From the NCBI RefSeq assembly GCF_023227875.1, contig NZ_JALOCH010000003.1:1-64000 (forward strand): a DNA stretch of 64,000 nt, given 5' to 3'. Positions 46,325-55,080 of the stretch are shown piece after piece. The stretch is from Methanoregula sp. Lineage in GTDB: Archaea; Halobacteriota; Methanomicrobia; Methanomicrobiales; Methanospirillaceae. Numbering within the stretch: position 1 is the stretch's first letter; each line of letters opens with the position of its first letter. A program made the translations under genes and the position numbers. Below the pieces are notes generated by a model, which was given only the letters and a program-made list of their open reading frames with translations, ran no database searches and had not been told where the DNA came from.

Positions 46325-47318
46325 GTTCCACCCTGATAATCTGGTCTATGTAATCTTGCATGGACGTTTTATAACCGTTTTTACGGGCAAGCTTCCTGAG
46401 GGTCGGGTAGACCCCGCTCCCGTATTGCATTGCTTTCTTCTCGTACCATGCGAGATCTTGCGGAATGTAGCGTTCTGCGACCGTCCTTAAAGGTATTTTC
46501 CGGCGGCCGTCTTTCACTTTCTCCGTTGCAGGGATTGCGCGCGCAGCGCGCACGACCCGGGTGTCAAGGTATGGCATCGAGAGGTACGCCCCGTAGAGTG
46601 CCGCTACTGCCTGGTCGCGGCGTGCCTGTCCCTCAAGACCGGCAAAGTCCCGTTCGAGATCTGCCTCGAGGGTTGAGGTCTCAAGGTACCGGGTATATCC
46701 CCCGAAGAGTTCATCGGCACCCTGTCCTGTGATGATGCGGTGGTACCCGTGTTCGCCAGCCCACCGGGCAATGAAATACAACGTGAGCGCGATGCCCGTG
46801 TTGACCGGGTCCTTTTTGGGGATCGTTGCCACTACTTCAGGGAGTGCCGATGCAATCTCATCCTCCGTAATCGTCGCATACGCGCAGGAGAGCCCGAGTG
46901 TCTCCGCCGCATGCCGCGCCTGCTTCAGGTCGTGCGATCCCTCAACACCAACTGCTACACACTCGCGTTGTGCGAGATATGCGACGAGTGCCGAGTCAAT
47001 ACCCCCCGAGAGGGCAACGACTCCTTCATCGCTGCGGAGTTTTACGGCAGTAACGATCGCTTCTTCGAGTGGCATCTCCATGGGAGCGGGGTTAATTTCC
47101 CCTTTCATCTCTCCGTTACAGATGAGCATACCCTTTTGGCCGGTCCCTTCCATGATGCCGAAATGGTCGCGGGCGCTGCACCCGTCCCATTTAAGAAAAA
47201 ATTCTCCCCCAAAACGGAGGACCTGCTCCGGTGAGGTGCGAAGTATAGCCTCAATTGCATCCGGGCCGAGCAGTTTTCCGTCGATCTCGATCCAGCCGGT
47301 TAAAGACGGGGTTGTCAT
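46314..47318 (-). CDS. Asparagine synthase-like PP-loop ATPase, lacking the glutaminase Cys
   Basis: 334 residues with an ATP pyrophosphatase loop SGGIDSALVAYL and the AsnB-type GQGADELFGGYTRYLE motif, so it can adenylate an acid as in asparagine synthase. The N-terminal quarter (MTTPSLTGWIEIDGKLLG onwards) is a shortened Ntn-like fold without the nucleophile Cys2 of AsnB. It probably uses ammonia or a partner. ATG 47318 is chosen from conservation; the frame stays open to 47420. It is first in an operon with gatC-gatA-gatB, linking it to asparagine or amide supply. Confidence 0.8.
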   Translation of the reverse strand: MTTPSLTGWIEIDGKLLGPDAIEAILRTSPEQVLRFGGEFFLKWDGCSARDHFGIMEGTGQKGMLICNGEMKGEINPAPMEMPLEEAIVTAVKLRSDEGVVALSGGIDSALVAYLAQRECVAVGVEGSHDLKQARHAAETLGLSCAYATITEDEIASALPEVVATIPKKDPVNTGIALTLYFIARWAGEHGYHRIITGQGADELFGGYTRYLETSTLEADLERDFAGLEGQARRDQAVAALYGAYLSMPYLDTRVVRAARAIPATEKVKDGRRKIPLRTVAERYIPQDLAWYEKKAMQYGSGVYPTLRKLARKNGYKTSMQDYIDQIIRVEHGH

Positions 47319-47525
47319 GAGGGACCTGTCATGTCCGTTACTGGACACGATCTTTTCATTCACATTCGTTTTTAACACATGTCTAAAGAATCCTTGGATT
47401 ATACCCGGAGGTGATCGCATCCAATCACTGCACCGGGATACTCAGATGATTAGCAACTTGGCACTTAATGTGGGGTAAGGTTAAAACGATGGAATCTTTT
47501 TTTGCATACAAGGGTTAATTATTGG

Positions 47526-47578
47526 AGAGCGCGAGGAAAGACAGCCGGCTTATGGCGCCGGACTTAAGACCTCGTCGT
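47526..47578 (+). pseudogene. Possible tRNA-Leu fragment or structured hairpin
   Basis: GCCGGACTTAAGA at about 47552-47566 matches the anticodon arm of the tRNA-Leu that follows, and AGGAAAG also recurs. The surrounding bases do not fold into a complete tRNA. It could instead form a hairpin with CGAGG/CCTCG and CCGGC/GCCGG stems. Confidence 0.35.
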
Positions 47579-47602
47579 GAAAATAGGTATGGGAGTAGTG
47601 GC

Positions 47603-47685
47603 GGGAGGATAGGAAAGCTGGCCAACTCCGCCGGACTTAAGATCCGGTCCTTAGTGGTTCTTGGGTTCGAATCCCAATCCTCCCA
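47603..47685 (+). tRNA. tRNA-Leu (anticodon UAA)
   Basis: A cloverleaf can be drawn. The acceptor is GGGAGGA/TCCTCCC and the D stem GGA/TCC. The anticodon stem is CCGGA/TCCGG with loop CTTAAGA (anticodon TAA). A class II variable arm follows (TCCTTAGTGGTTC), and the T stem is TTGGG/CCCAA with TTCGAAT. The discriminator is A47685. No CCA is encoded. A long variable arm is normal for Leu. Confidence 0.92.
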
Positions 47686-47707
47686 TAAAAAAAATTGCGC
47701 GGAGCCT

Positions 47708-48232
47708 TTACCACTCTACCGCAGTCATCGTCTTGATAACCGCTTCTGCGAATGCTTTTGACGCGGACGGACCGTTGGCAGTGACAATTCTTGTATCGAT
47801 GACCACCGGCTGGTTCACGAGCACTGCACCCCCGGCCCTCATCTCGCGGAACGCAGTGGGATTCTCCGAGTACGTGGCCTTCTTCCCTTTCAGGATACCG
47901 GCCCGGGCGAGGACTATGGGTGCCAGGCAGATCGCTGCAACCACTTTTCCCTTTTCCTCGAAATGTTTGACCAGCGCAGAAAGGATCTCGTCATCCCAGA
48001 GATGTGCGGGCGTCCCGTTCCCTCCAACGATGATAATCCCGTCATATTGTTTTGGTTCAACCTCCTCGAATGAGAGTGTTGCGGTGGCCTTTGCGTTCAT
48101 CATTCCCGTGCAGGTGCCGCGGCGCGTGGACGCGATATCGTATGCGATGCCGGCCTTTGCCAGTGCCGCAACCGGCTCGGCGAGTTCCTCATCCCGGTAT
48201 TTTTCCGGGGATATTGCAATCAGTACTTTCAT
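47708..48232 (-). CDS. DJ-1/PfpI family protein
   Basis: A 174-residue flavodoxin-like fold: KVLIAISPEKYRDEELAEPVAAL, IIIVGGNGTPAHLWDD and the nucleophile elbow AAICLAPIVLARAGIL with its Cys. Family members are deglycases, glyoxalases or peptidases, so the exact activity is unknown. It lies 22 bases after the tRNA, on the opposite strand. Confidence 0.88.
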   Translation of the reverse strand: MKVLIAISPEKYRDEELAEPVAALAKAGIAYDIASTRRGTCTGMMNAKATATLSFEEVEPKQYDGIIIVGGNGTPAHLWDDEILSALVKHFEEKGKVVAAICLAPIVLARAGILKGKKATYSENPTAFREMRAGGAVLVNQPVVIDTRIVTANGPSASKAFAEAVIKTMTAVEW

Positions 48233-48313
48233 AATATCCGGATCATTCTCTGTTCGCGCAGGATTATGGATATTGCGAATACTGCGGGATATAAAAAACA
48301 GGAAATATACTCA

Positions 48314-48934
48314 CTATGCACCCGGTGGGGACCGGATCATCTCTTCCAGCCGGGCTTCGACTTTCCGGAGGGTGGAGATCTCAAGGAAAATGAGGATGTT
48401 ACCCGCGATGTTGTACTCTTCAGATGAGAGCCTGACCTGGAAGAGGATCACGTCGTCCACATCAATCGTCATCTGGGCAATCAGCGAGGTGATCGCCGCA
48501 TGCGCCATATCGACAACAAGGACCGGGGGCGAGGGGAGCATCATGAAACCAAGGAGGTCGGACGTGGCACTTAAAAACGAGGAGATCATGATATTGCCGA
48601 CTTCGATAATCGTGCTCTGGTCCATCTCGTCAAACGTGTGCACTGCACCGGCAGAGCCCTGCATGATGCCCGCAGTCCGGATTGCCGAATCCCGTGGGAA
48701 GTGCAGGACCAGGAAACCCCCGTGAGGGATATCGCCTTGCAGTTCGAAGATGATCATCGTGGTCAGTTCATCGGTGAGGAATTCCCCGACCTTCCCGATG
48801 TCCACGATATTGATGTCGGGAACGTTCATCCCTATCCGGGTATCGAGCATCTGCGAGAGCGTGGTTGCAGAATGTGCAGCCCCGATATTTGCCATCTCCT
48901 GCAATGCATCCATCTGTTCTGAGGTAAATTCCAT
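48314..48934 (-). CDS. cheC: CheC-type chemotaxis phosphatase
   Basis: 206 residues of the CheC/CheX fold that removes phosphate from CheY. Two similar motifs carry the Glu-x2-Asn of the active site: LQEMANIGAAHSATTLSQML and IIEVGNIMISSFLSATSDLL. ATG 48934 (MEFTSEQMDAL) is chosen; the frame extends to 48979 but the family begins here. No other che genes are in the window. Confidence 0.85.
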   Translation of the reverse strand: MEFTSEQMDALQEMANIGAAHSATTLSQMLDTRIGMNVPDINIVDIGKVGEFLTDELTTMIIFELQGDIPHGGFLVLHFPRDSAIRTAGIMQGSAGAVHTFDEMDQSTIIEVGNIMISSFLSATSDLLGFMMLPSPPVLVVDMAHAAITSLIAQMTIDVDDVILFQVRLSSEEYNIAGNILIFLEISTLRKVEARLEEMIRSPPGA

Positions 48935-49114
48935 ACGGCACCCGATCCTGCCATCTGGGAAGTCCACTGGCAGTACCATCTGTCTGCACAGTCCGTTGAT
49001 TCGCTACGCTCATTCTTTCGATACTGCAGACAGAGAGATGGTCACTATCCAATCATTTATAATTTCGTACAACCAGCCCCAGGCACTTGTCGGGTCTTTT
49101 ACACTTGATGGCCT

Positions 49115-49354
49115 TCAGTCTCCCTCGTTTGTCTGCGGCCCGATCTCTCCGTTTGCGCAGGATCCGATAATCTTTGCAACCCTCCCCACCCGTCCGTCAT
49201 GGAGTTTTACTTTGATACCATGCGGGTGAAAATCTGAATGCGTAAGGATCTCTTTGACCGTGCCCCGTGTCAGCTTCCCGGTGCGCTGATCCTGTTTTTG
49301 GATGATATCAACCTGAAGACCTGCGCGTAGTGACGATCGTTGCTGTATGGTCAT
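49115..49354 (-). CDS. YwbE-family small protein
   Basis: 79 residues: RAGLQVDIIQKQDQRTGKLTRGTVKEILTHSDFHPHGIKVKLHDGRVGRV is the full YwbE (DUF2196) pattern, a small KOW-like beta barrel. The function is unknown; it is possibly RNA-binding. Confidence 0.85.
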   Translation of the reverse strand: MTIQQRSSLRAGLQVDIIQKQDQRTGKLTRGTVKEILTHSDFHPHGIKVKLHDGRVGRVAKIIGSCANGEIGPQTNEGD

Positions 49355-49398
49355 GGATGTGCCGCTGGTCCGGATATCAGAACCGGTAAGGGAGGGAA

Positions 49399-50139
49399 TC
49401 AGGATTGCAGTGAAGGGGCATCATATGCCCCGAGACCTGCCTCTAAGTATCCTCTCACCGTTGTCCAGCTCTTCTGTTCCCCGAACATCAGCAGGTATAT
49501 GTCCGTCCGGTATTCGTTCTCCTTTGGTTCGAAGATATTCCATTCGTTCTTGCCGGTAAGGGAGGAACGGACAGACACTTCAGCGTTCGGGTCTGCGTTG
49601 TAGTCCGCGTACAGCGAGGTCAGGTAAGAATAACACTGCCCTCCGGATGCGGGCGTCTCATCGTTTCTGCATTCTTTGGTGGTAACATCCTGCACGGGAC
49701 GGAACATCGGGCTGTTCTCCACCGGGTCCCTGGTATCAATGAGGTGATTGGACGTTACATTCGTATACATCGTAACGGTAAACGGGTTTTTCGTGCTGGT
49801 CCCTTCAGGAGGGACAATCGAGGGGGTGGTAATCTTCACCATCGTTGATTTTCCCGTTCCGTAAATTTCAGTTTTCCAGGTGTCCGGGACGCCGGAAACC
49901 TCATGGGCGCTCAGTTGTGCAATGACCGGGGAATTTCCGTTCATGTCTGCTGGCACGGGAAGGAAGATGGTCACATTGGAGAGGGGTGAATCGGTGGTGA
50001 TGGAACATGTATAGGAATACGTACTGGTGAGGGATGTCCGGTATGCGTTTTCCACGTATCCGTTGTAATTTACCAGAGCGACAGACGTCACAAGTAGTAT
50101 GATGAAGAGACTCATGGTGATTTTTATGATCCTGTCCAT
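49399..50139 (-). CDS. Membrane-anchored extracellular protein, unknown
   Basis: 246 residues from ATG 50139 (MDRIIKITMSLFIILLVTSVALV), a signal anchor. The rest is extracytoplasmic: beta-rich with N-glycosylation-like NVT and NPFTVTMY stretches and two Cys (KECRNDE, GGQCYSY). The C-terminus (FGEQKSWTTVRGYLEAGLGAYDAPSLQS) is soluble. I do not recognise a family. It is probably a membrane-tethered surface protein. Confidence 0.6.
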   Translation of the reverse strand: MDRIIKITMSLFIILLVTSVALVNYNGYVENAYRTSLTSTYSYTCSITTDSPLSNVTIFLPVPADMNGNSPVIAQLSAHEVSGVPDTWKTEIYGTGKSTMVKITTPSIVPPEGTSTKNPFTVTMYTNVTSNHLIDTRDPVENSPMFRPVQDVTTKECRNDETPASGGQCYSYLTSLYADYNADPNAEVSVRSSLTGKNEWNIFEPKENEYRTDIYLLMFGEQKSWTTVRGYLEAGLGAYDAPSLQS

Positions 50140-50345
50140 AACCTTACACATCCCCCGGAGTCCGCACAGGCCACGTATCGCTGGTACCTGTGCGGTCCTT
50201 CCGGATTATAATTGGACTATATTGATCCATCCGGATTGAATACCTGTCGATAGAATTGTTGTGGTCCGGCCGGATTCCGGCGAATTACAGGCACGTTCCC
50301 TATTGTATCACTATCACTTTATGCTCAGGAAAAAAAGCTTCTAGT

Positions 50346-51611
50346 ATGCCATCTCCCTGTTCCCTTATACTGCGGAATGTCTCCTTGGTGGGGGGGCGTG
50401 TTGCAGATATATCGGTACGGGAGGGTGTTGTCTCGCATGCCGGTGCCAGCGGACCTGCAGACCGCACGATCGATTGCAGCGATCTTCTCGTTCTTCCGGC
50501 AGCGGTTGACATGCACGTGCATATGCGGGGAGGTACCCAGTCGGCCAAGGAGGACTGGGAAAGCGGGAGCAGGAGTGCCCTTGCCGGGGGAGCTACCGTG
50601 GTGGTCGATCAGCCGAACACCATCCCCCCCATCTCAAGCCCGGATGCGCTCCACGCCCGCGTATATGAAGCCCGGTCCCACTCGCTCTGCAGTTTTGCCA
50701 TCAACAGCAGCGTGACGTTCGATACACCCGTCAAAGGGATGTGGAGTGCCGGTGCACTGGCGTTCGGGGAAACGTTCTTTGCCCCATCCAGTTATGGCGA
50801 GGCGTTGTCGGAGGGGGAACTCAGGACAGCGCTCCGCGAGATCCACGCGTGCGGGGCGCTTGCCACGGTCCATGCCGAGGAGGTTGCAGATGGGAATGAT
50901 ACTGATCTGGTCTCCCACGACCGTCTCCGATCAGCGGCCGGGGAGCTCCGGGCGGTTGAAGCGGTCCGCCAGTGCAACTCCGCCGGGTGCCGGCTCCACT
51001 TCTGTCACATGAGCACGAACGCATCGGTCATTGCAGCAGCAGCTGCCGGGAGCGTTGAGGTGACCCCCCATCACCTGTTCCTGTCCCATGAGCAGTTTGA
51101 ACCAACTGATGCGCTGGGCAAGGTGAACCCTCCCTTGCGGAGTGAGAAGGAACGACGGGACCTCTGGGCGGCATGGGATGCGATCGATGTCATTGCCTCG
51201 GACCATGCACCGCATACCCGTGCAGAAAAGCAGGCCCCGTTCCGCGATGCCCCTGCCGGAATTCCGGGGGTCGAGACGATGGTGCCGCTCCTTCTGGCGG
51301 CCGTGCTGGAGAAGAAGATCAGCCTTGCGGACGTGATCCGGAAGTCCTCGCAGGCACCGGCGGAACTGCTCGGGATTCCCCCGGCTGGTTTTTCACCCGG
51401 AGACCGTGCGGATTTTGCCCTCTATCCGAGATCAGCCCTCCCGGTGGATCCCGACACGCTCCACAGTCGGTGCGGCTTTTCACCCTTCGAAGGACTCCCC
51501 GCGGTATTTCCCCGGGCCGTGGTCCTGGGTGGCGAGGTCGTGTATGAAGAGGGGGAGTTCTCCCGGGGATCACCGGCATGGTTTGCCGGGAAAGGATTTT
51601 TTCCCCGGTGA
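50346..51611 (+). CDS. pyrC: Dihydroorotase
   Basis: A 421-residue amidohydrolase of pyrimidine synthesis, closing carbamoyl aspartate to dihydroorotate. Metal ligands are H57 and H59 (VDMHVHM) and the later VTPHHLFLS and ASDHAPHT. The FSPFEGLP tail is typical. ATG 50346 aligns with the family; upstream frame codons do not. pyrE lies 7 kb away. Confidence 0.9.
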   Translation: MPSPCSLILRNVSLVGGRVADISVREGVVSHAGASGPADRTIDCSDLLVLPAAVDMHVHMRGGTQSAKEDWESGSRSALAGGATVVVDQPNTIPPISSPDALHARVYEARSHSLCSFAINSSVTFDTPVKGMWSAGALAFGETFFAPSSYGEALSEGELRTALREIHACGALATVHAEEVADGNDTDLVSHDRLRSAAGELRAVEAVRQCNSAGCRLHFCHMSTNASVIAAAAAGSVEVTPHHLFLSHEQFEPTDALGKVNPPLRSEKERRDLWAAWDAIDVIASDHAPHTRAEKQAPFRDAPAGIPGVETMVPLLLAAVLEKKISLADVIRKSSQAPAELLGIPPAGFSPGDRADFALYPRSALPVDPDTLHSRCGFSPFEGLPAVFPRAVVLGGEVVYEEGEFSRGSPAWFAGKGFFPR

Positions 51612-51872
51612 ACGGTTTCCTGTCGGCCCGGTTCTGCACATTCCCAAACCCTCATCATTACGGACATCGAATACGTAGTGCCGATACCTGCGCATCCATA
51701 GGTCCCCGGGTGATCGATTGACAAGCGTCTGGATATGATCCATGGGACAACCCGGGTGCGCGACAGGCAGACAGCCCGGCAAGGGTTTAAACACCGGTGA
51801 AGAACGGCAGCAGCCACTGGTGATCCGCGTGCGTTATTGCCGGGCGACATTTCTTCTTAATGGAGTACTATA

Positions 51873-52190
51873 ATGCCGGGGATCGCCGATGCTCTTCTGG
51901 AAGACCATAACGGGACTGTCATTGCCATCGAGGTGACGGCCGGGGGGAAAAAAGAGGCATTCCCTGCCGGGTACAACGAATGGCGGAAGATGGTCGGGTG
52001 CCGTGTTTCGGCTCCGGCGCTCGAAGGCAGGGCGAACCGGGCGGTAATCGAACTGGTTGCAAGAACTCTCGGCCGGTCGACTGCATCGGTCAGTATCCTG
52101 TCCGGCGCAACATCATCGCAGAAGAAGATCCTGGTTACGGGCATGTCCCTGGATGATGTCCTCATAAAACTCGAAGGATCCGGTAAATAA
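51873..52190 (+). CDS. DUF167/YggU-family protein
   Basis: 105 residues: IAIEVTAGGKKEAFPAGYNEWRKMVGCRVSAPALEGRANRAVIELVARTLG then VSILSGATSSQKKILVTG. This is the DUF167 fold common next to housekeeping genes; its role is unknown. It is followed by dnaG after a 164-base gap. Confidence 0.88.
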   Translation: MPGIADALLEDHNGTVIAIEVTAGGKKEAFPAGYNEWRKMVGCRVSAPALEGRANRAVIELVARTLGRSTASVSILSGATSSQKKILVTGMSLDDVLIKLEGSGK

Positions 52191-52354
52191 CCCGAAAATC
52201 CGCATTTTCTGCAGGCCTTTCGTATAACTGGATACTGAGAAGAAGAACCGGAAGTATCTTTAACCTTAACTATAAGTAATTCCGCGCGATATATATTTTT
52301 TATACCTATGATCAGGCTTTACATGCATTGCATGATACATGGGGGTGCGTTTAC

Positions 52355-53584
52355 TTGTATTCACCGGATACTACCAAGTACCTTATTCACATCAGCCTCA
52401 GTGCAGAGGGGGTGGTCGAGAAACCTGACGTAGTCGGTGCCATATTCGGGCAGACTGAAGGGCTACTCGGCGAAGACCTTGACCTGCGGGATCTCCAGAG
52501 AACGGGACGTGTGGGACGAATAGACGTCCAGATCACGAGCAAAAAGGGCGAGACAAAGGGGGAGATCCTGATCTCCTCCTCGCTCGACCGGGCGGAGACG
52601 GCGATCCTTGCCGCCTCCCTCGAGACGATCGACCGCGTAGGTCCCTGTGTGGCGCACGTGGCAGTTGAATCAATCGAGGACATCAGGGTCAGCAAACGGA
52701 AACTGATCGTTGAACGGGCAAAAGAGATCCTGATCGAGCGGTTCGATGACGGGACGATCGATTCTGACGAACTGCTGGACGATGTCCGGCAGACCCTGCG
52801 CGTGGAGAAGATCGGGTCCATTGGTGAGGAGCATGCACCCGCCGGGCCGAATGTCATTGAGGCGGATGCCATCATCATTGTGGAGGGGCGGGCGGATGTC
52901 CTGAACCTGTTGCGGTACGGCATCAAGAATGCTGTGGGAGTGGAAGGGACCAATATCCCCAAGAGCGTTGTGGATCTCTGCGAGAAGAAGACCACGACAG
53001 CATTCTTCGATGGCGACCGTGGGGGCGAGCTGATCCTCAGGGAGCTCATGCAGGTCGCTGACATCGATTTCGTTGCGTTCTCTCCCAAGGGAAAGAGCGT
53101 GGAGGACATGACGAGGAAGGAGGTCATCAAGACGCTCCGCAACAAGGTCCCCGTAGAATATGTCCGCGACCAGTACTTTGAGACCTCGGCCGAACTCCCG
53201 GTAGACTTCAGGATCGGCCGGCCATCGTCCGATGCCGATGACACCCCCGAACGAAAAGGAAAAACATCGGCTCCGGCAAAACACCAGCGGGAAGCCGGCG
53301 GCCCCCTGAGCCTCAAAGAGCACATCGATGATGTGAAAGGGCAGAACACGGCACGTTTTTTAAACGACGAGCTGACGGTTGTCCGTGAGATGAGGTCGGA
53401 TGAAGTGGAGAAGGCGATTGAGACCATCGATCCCGCCGCCACCGGCCTCGTCCTTGACCGTCCCGTAGACCAGAAACTCCTTGATCGTCTTGTCTGGAAA
53501 GGCCTTTCCTATGTTGCGGCACGGGATTTCAAGGGGATCATCAAGCGGCCGCTCTCGATCCGTCTCCTGAAGATGGGGTCGTAA
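52355..53584 (+). CDS. dnaG: Archaeal DnaG (exosome-associated TOPRIM protein)
   Basis: 409 residues. YSPDTTKYLIHISLSAEGVVEKPDVVGAIFGQTEGLLGE is the archaeal DnaG start. The TOPRIM domain has IIIVEGRADVLNLLR and TTAFFDGDRGG. It sits on the RNA exosome in archaea and may synthesise primers. TTG 52355 is taken as the start because the family begins at Met-Tyr-Ser and GGGGGTG (52342-52348) is at good distance; the upstream ATG 52328 adds nine unlikely residues. A T9 run at 53585-53593 follows. Confidence 0.93.
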   Translation: MYSPDTTKYLIHISLSAEGVVEKPDVVGAIFGQTEGLLGEDLDLRDLQRTGRVGRIDVQITSKKGETKGEILISSSLDRAETAILAASLETIDRVGPCVAHVAVESIEDIRVSKRKLIVERAKEILIERFDDGTIDSDELLDDVRQTLRVEKIGSIGEEHAPAGPNVIEADAIIIVEGRADVLNLLRYGIKNAVGVEGTNIPKSVVDLCEKKTTTAFFDGDRGGELILRELMQVADIDFVAFSPKGKSVEDMTRKEVIKTLRNKVPVEYVRDQYFETSAELPVDFRIGRPSSDADDTPERKGKTSAPAKHQREAGGPLSLKEHIDDVKGQNTARFLNDELTVVREMRSDEVEKAIETIDPAATGLVLDRPVDQKLLDRLVWKGLSYVAARDFKGIIKRPLSIRLLKMGS

Positions 53585-53593
53585 TTTTTTTTT
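53585..53593 (+). terminator. Oligo-T terminator after dnaG
   Basis: Nine T residues directly after the dnaG stop. Confidence 0.45.
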
Positions 53594-53639
53594 ATGTTCT
53601 GATGAATCCGAGACCTTCAAAACGAAGGTCAAGGATGAG

Positions 53640-53735
53640 AAAAGCCGGAGGTCCTAAAAGAACCTCTCGTATGTCGAAGACTCCGTTGCGTCGTCTTCTC
53701 CAACTCGAGGTTCTTCGAACCTCTCGTTAACACAA
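53640..53735. repeat. Cluster of short hairpins between dnaG and UPF0058
   Basis: GAGGTTCTTCGAACCTC is a perfect hairpin, and GAAGACTCC...CGTCTTC folds nearby. AACCTCTCG occurs in two copies. The style matches the hairpins at 62620-62840 and 55665-55690. Confidence 0.55.
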
Positions 53736-53781
53736 ATTTATTTATGCTGCATATGACCATTCTACTGTCTGGAGTGGTAGC

Positions 53782-54063
53782 ATGCACAAAGAGGAACTGA
53801 TCAATCTTCACCAGATGCTTGCGGAGGTCAAGGATTACTTCGAAGAGATTAATCCCGATCTGAAATTTTCCCAATATACAGCGCTCAAGATCACCCCCTC
53901 CCAGCAGCACAAGAGCAAGATGGAGCACAAATACGCAATATTCGTGCTCGGCACCGAGATTGCCAACGCGATGAAAGAAGTGGATTACAGCTCGTCCAGC
54001 AGGATATCGGCCCGGATGAAAGAACTGGCCGACAAGACCTTGAAAGAGATGGATTTCCAGTAA
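53782..54063 (+). CDS. UPF0058-family small protein
   Basis: 93 residues with the UPF0058 pattern: MHKEELINLHQMLAEVKDYFEEINPDLKFSQYTALKITPSQQHKSKMEHKYAIFVLGTEIANAM. It is an archaeal-only small helical protein of unknown function. The ATG at 53782 is clear. Confidence 0.85.
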   Translation: MHKEELINLHQMLAEVKDYFEEINPDLKFSQYTALKITPSQQHKSKMEHKYAIFVLGTEIANAMKEVDYSSSSRISARMKELADKTLKEMDFQ

Positions 54064-54144
54064 CTTTTTACCTGTTTTTCTGCCTCCGGCAGCGTATCCT
54101 TAAACATCCCAACCTTAAAGGTGCATCAGCGATCATTCCCGTTC

Positions 54145-55080
54145 ATGGAGTATTTCACTGACACGGACATGGGTCTCGACATCGGTCTTGTCAACCGGGC
54201 GGTGGAATCGGCGTTCGCCGATCACGGGAAGGGGGATGTCCAGATGCCCCCCAAGGTGTACATCACGCTTCCTGACGGGGATTTCCGGACCATGCCGGCC
54301 TACCTGCCCTCGCTCGGGATCGCCGGCGTGAAGATTGTGAACGTCCATCCCGACAACCCTACGCAGGGCCTCCCGACCGTGATGGCCCTCACGGTGATCC
54401 TGGATATCGGGACCGGCGAGCCCACGGCAGTCATCAATGCGACCCGCCTCACGGACATGCGGACCGGTGCGGCCGGTGCAGTAGCATGCAAGTACCTCTC
54501 CCCGAAAAAAGAGATTGTCCTCGGTGTCATTGGCACCGGGCGGCAGGCAGAGGCACAGGTCGCAGCCATATCACGGGAACTGAAGATCCGGCAGATAAAG
54601 ATCTGGGGCCGCAATGACGGGCATGTCCGGAAATTTACCGACCGGTTCATGGAGTTTCCGTGCGTGGCAGCACCGGTTGAGAAGGCCTGTGACTGCGATG
54701 TACTCGTCACGACGACCCCGTCAAGGAGCCCGATTGTCCGGGACGAATGGATCCATGAGGGGACCCATATCAATGCGATCGGTGCAGATGCGCCGGGGAA
54801 GGAAGAACTCGATCCTGCAATCCTCCGGCGGGCGCAGGTCTTCGTGGACGATCCGGCGCAGGCAGTTCATTCCGGTGAGATCAACGTGCCGATCAGTACG
54901 GGGGTATATCGTGAGGCGGATATTGCCGGGACGCTTGGGGAGGTAGTGATTGGGAAGAAACAGCGCCGGGATCCGTCGGCCATCACGGTCTTTGACTCCA
55001 CCGGCCTTGCGATCCAGGACCTCGCGATTGCGAAGATCGCGATGCAGCACGGAAAGCGGATCGAGCTGCCGTTTCCGTGA
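54145..55080 (+). CDS. Alanine dehydrogenase / ornithine cyclodeaminase-like enzyme
   Basis: A 311-residue NAD-binding enzyme of the mu-crystallin family. Motifs are QGLPTVMALTVILDIGTGEPTAVINATRLTDMRTGAAGAVACKYL (substrate Lys/Arg region), the Rossmann loop GVIGTGRQAEAQ, and HINAIGADAPGKEELD. In archaea this family includes alanine dehydrogenase (Archaeoglobus). ATG 54145 (MEYFTDTDMGLD) fits; the GTG at 54121 adds eight residues. The reaction (alanine, ornithine or other) cannot be told from sequence. Confidence 0.85.
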   Translation: MEYFTDTDMGLDIGLVNRAVESAFADHGKGDVQMPPKVYITLPDGDFRTMPAYLPSLGIAGVKIVNVHPDNPTQGLPTVMALTVILDIGTGEPTAVINATRLTDMRTGAAGAVACKYLSPKKEIVLGVIGTGRQAEAQVAAISRELKIRQIKIWGRNDGHVRKFTDRFMEFPCVAAPVEKACDCDVLVTTTPSRSPIVRDEWIHEGTHINAIGADAPGKEELDPAILRRAQVFVDDPAQAVHSGEINVPISTGVYREADIAGTLGEVVIGKKQRRDPSAITVFDSTGLAIQDLAIAKIAMQHGKRIELPFP

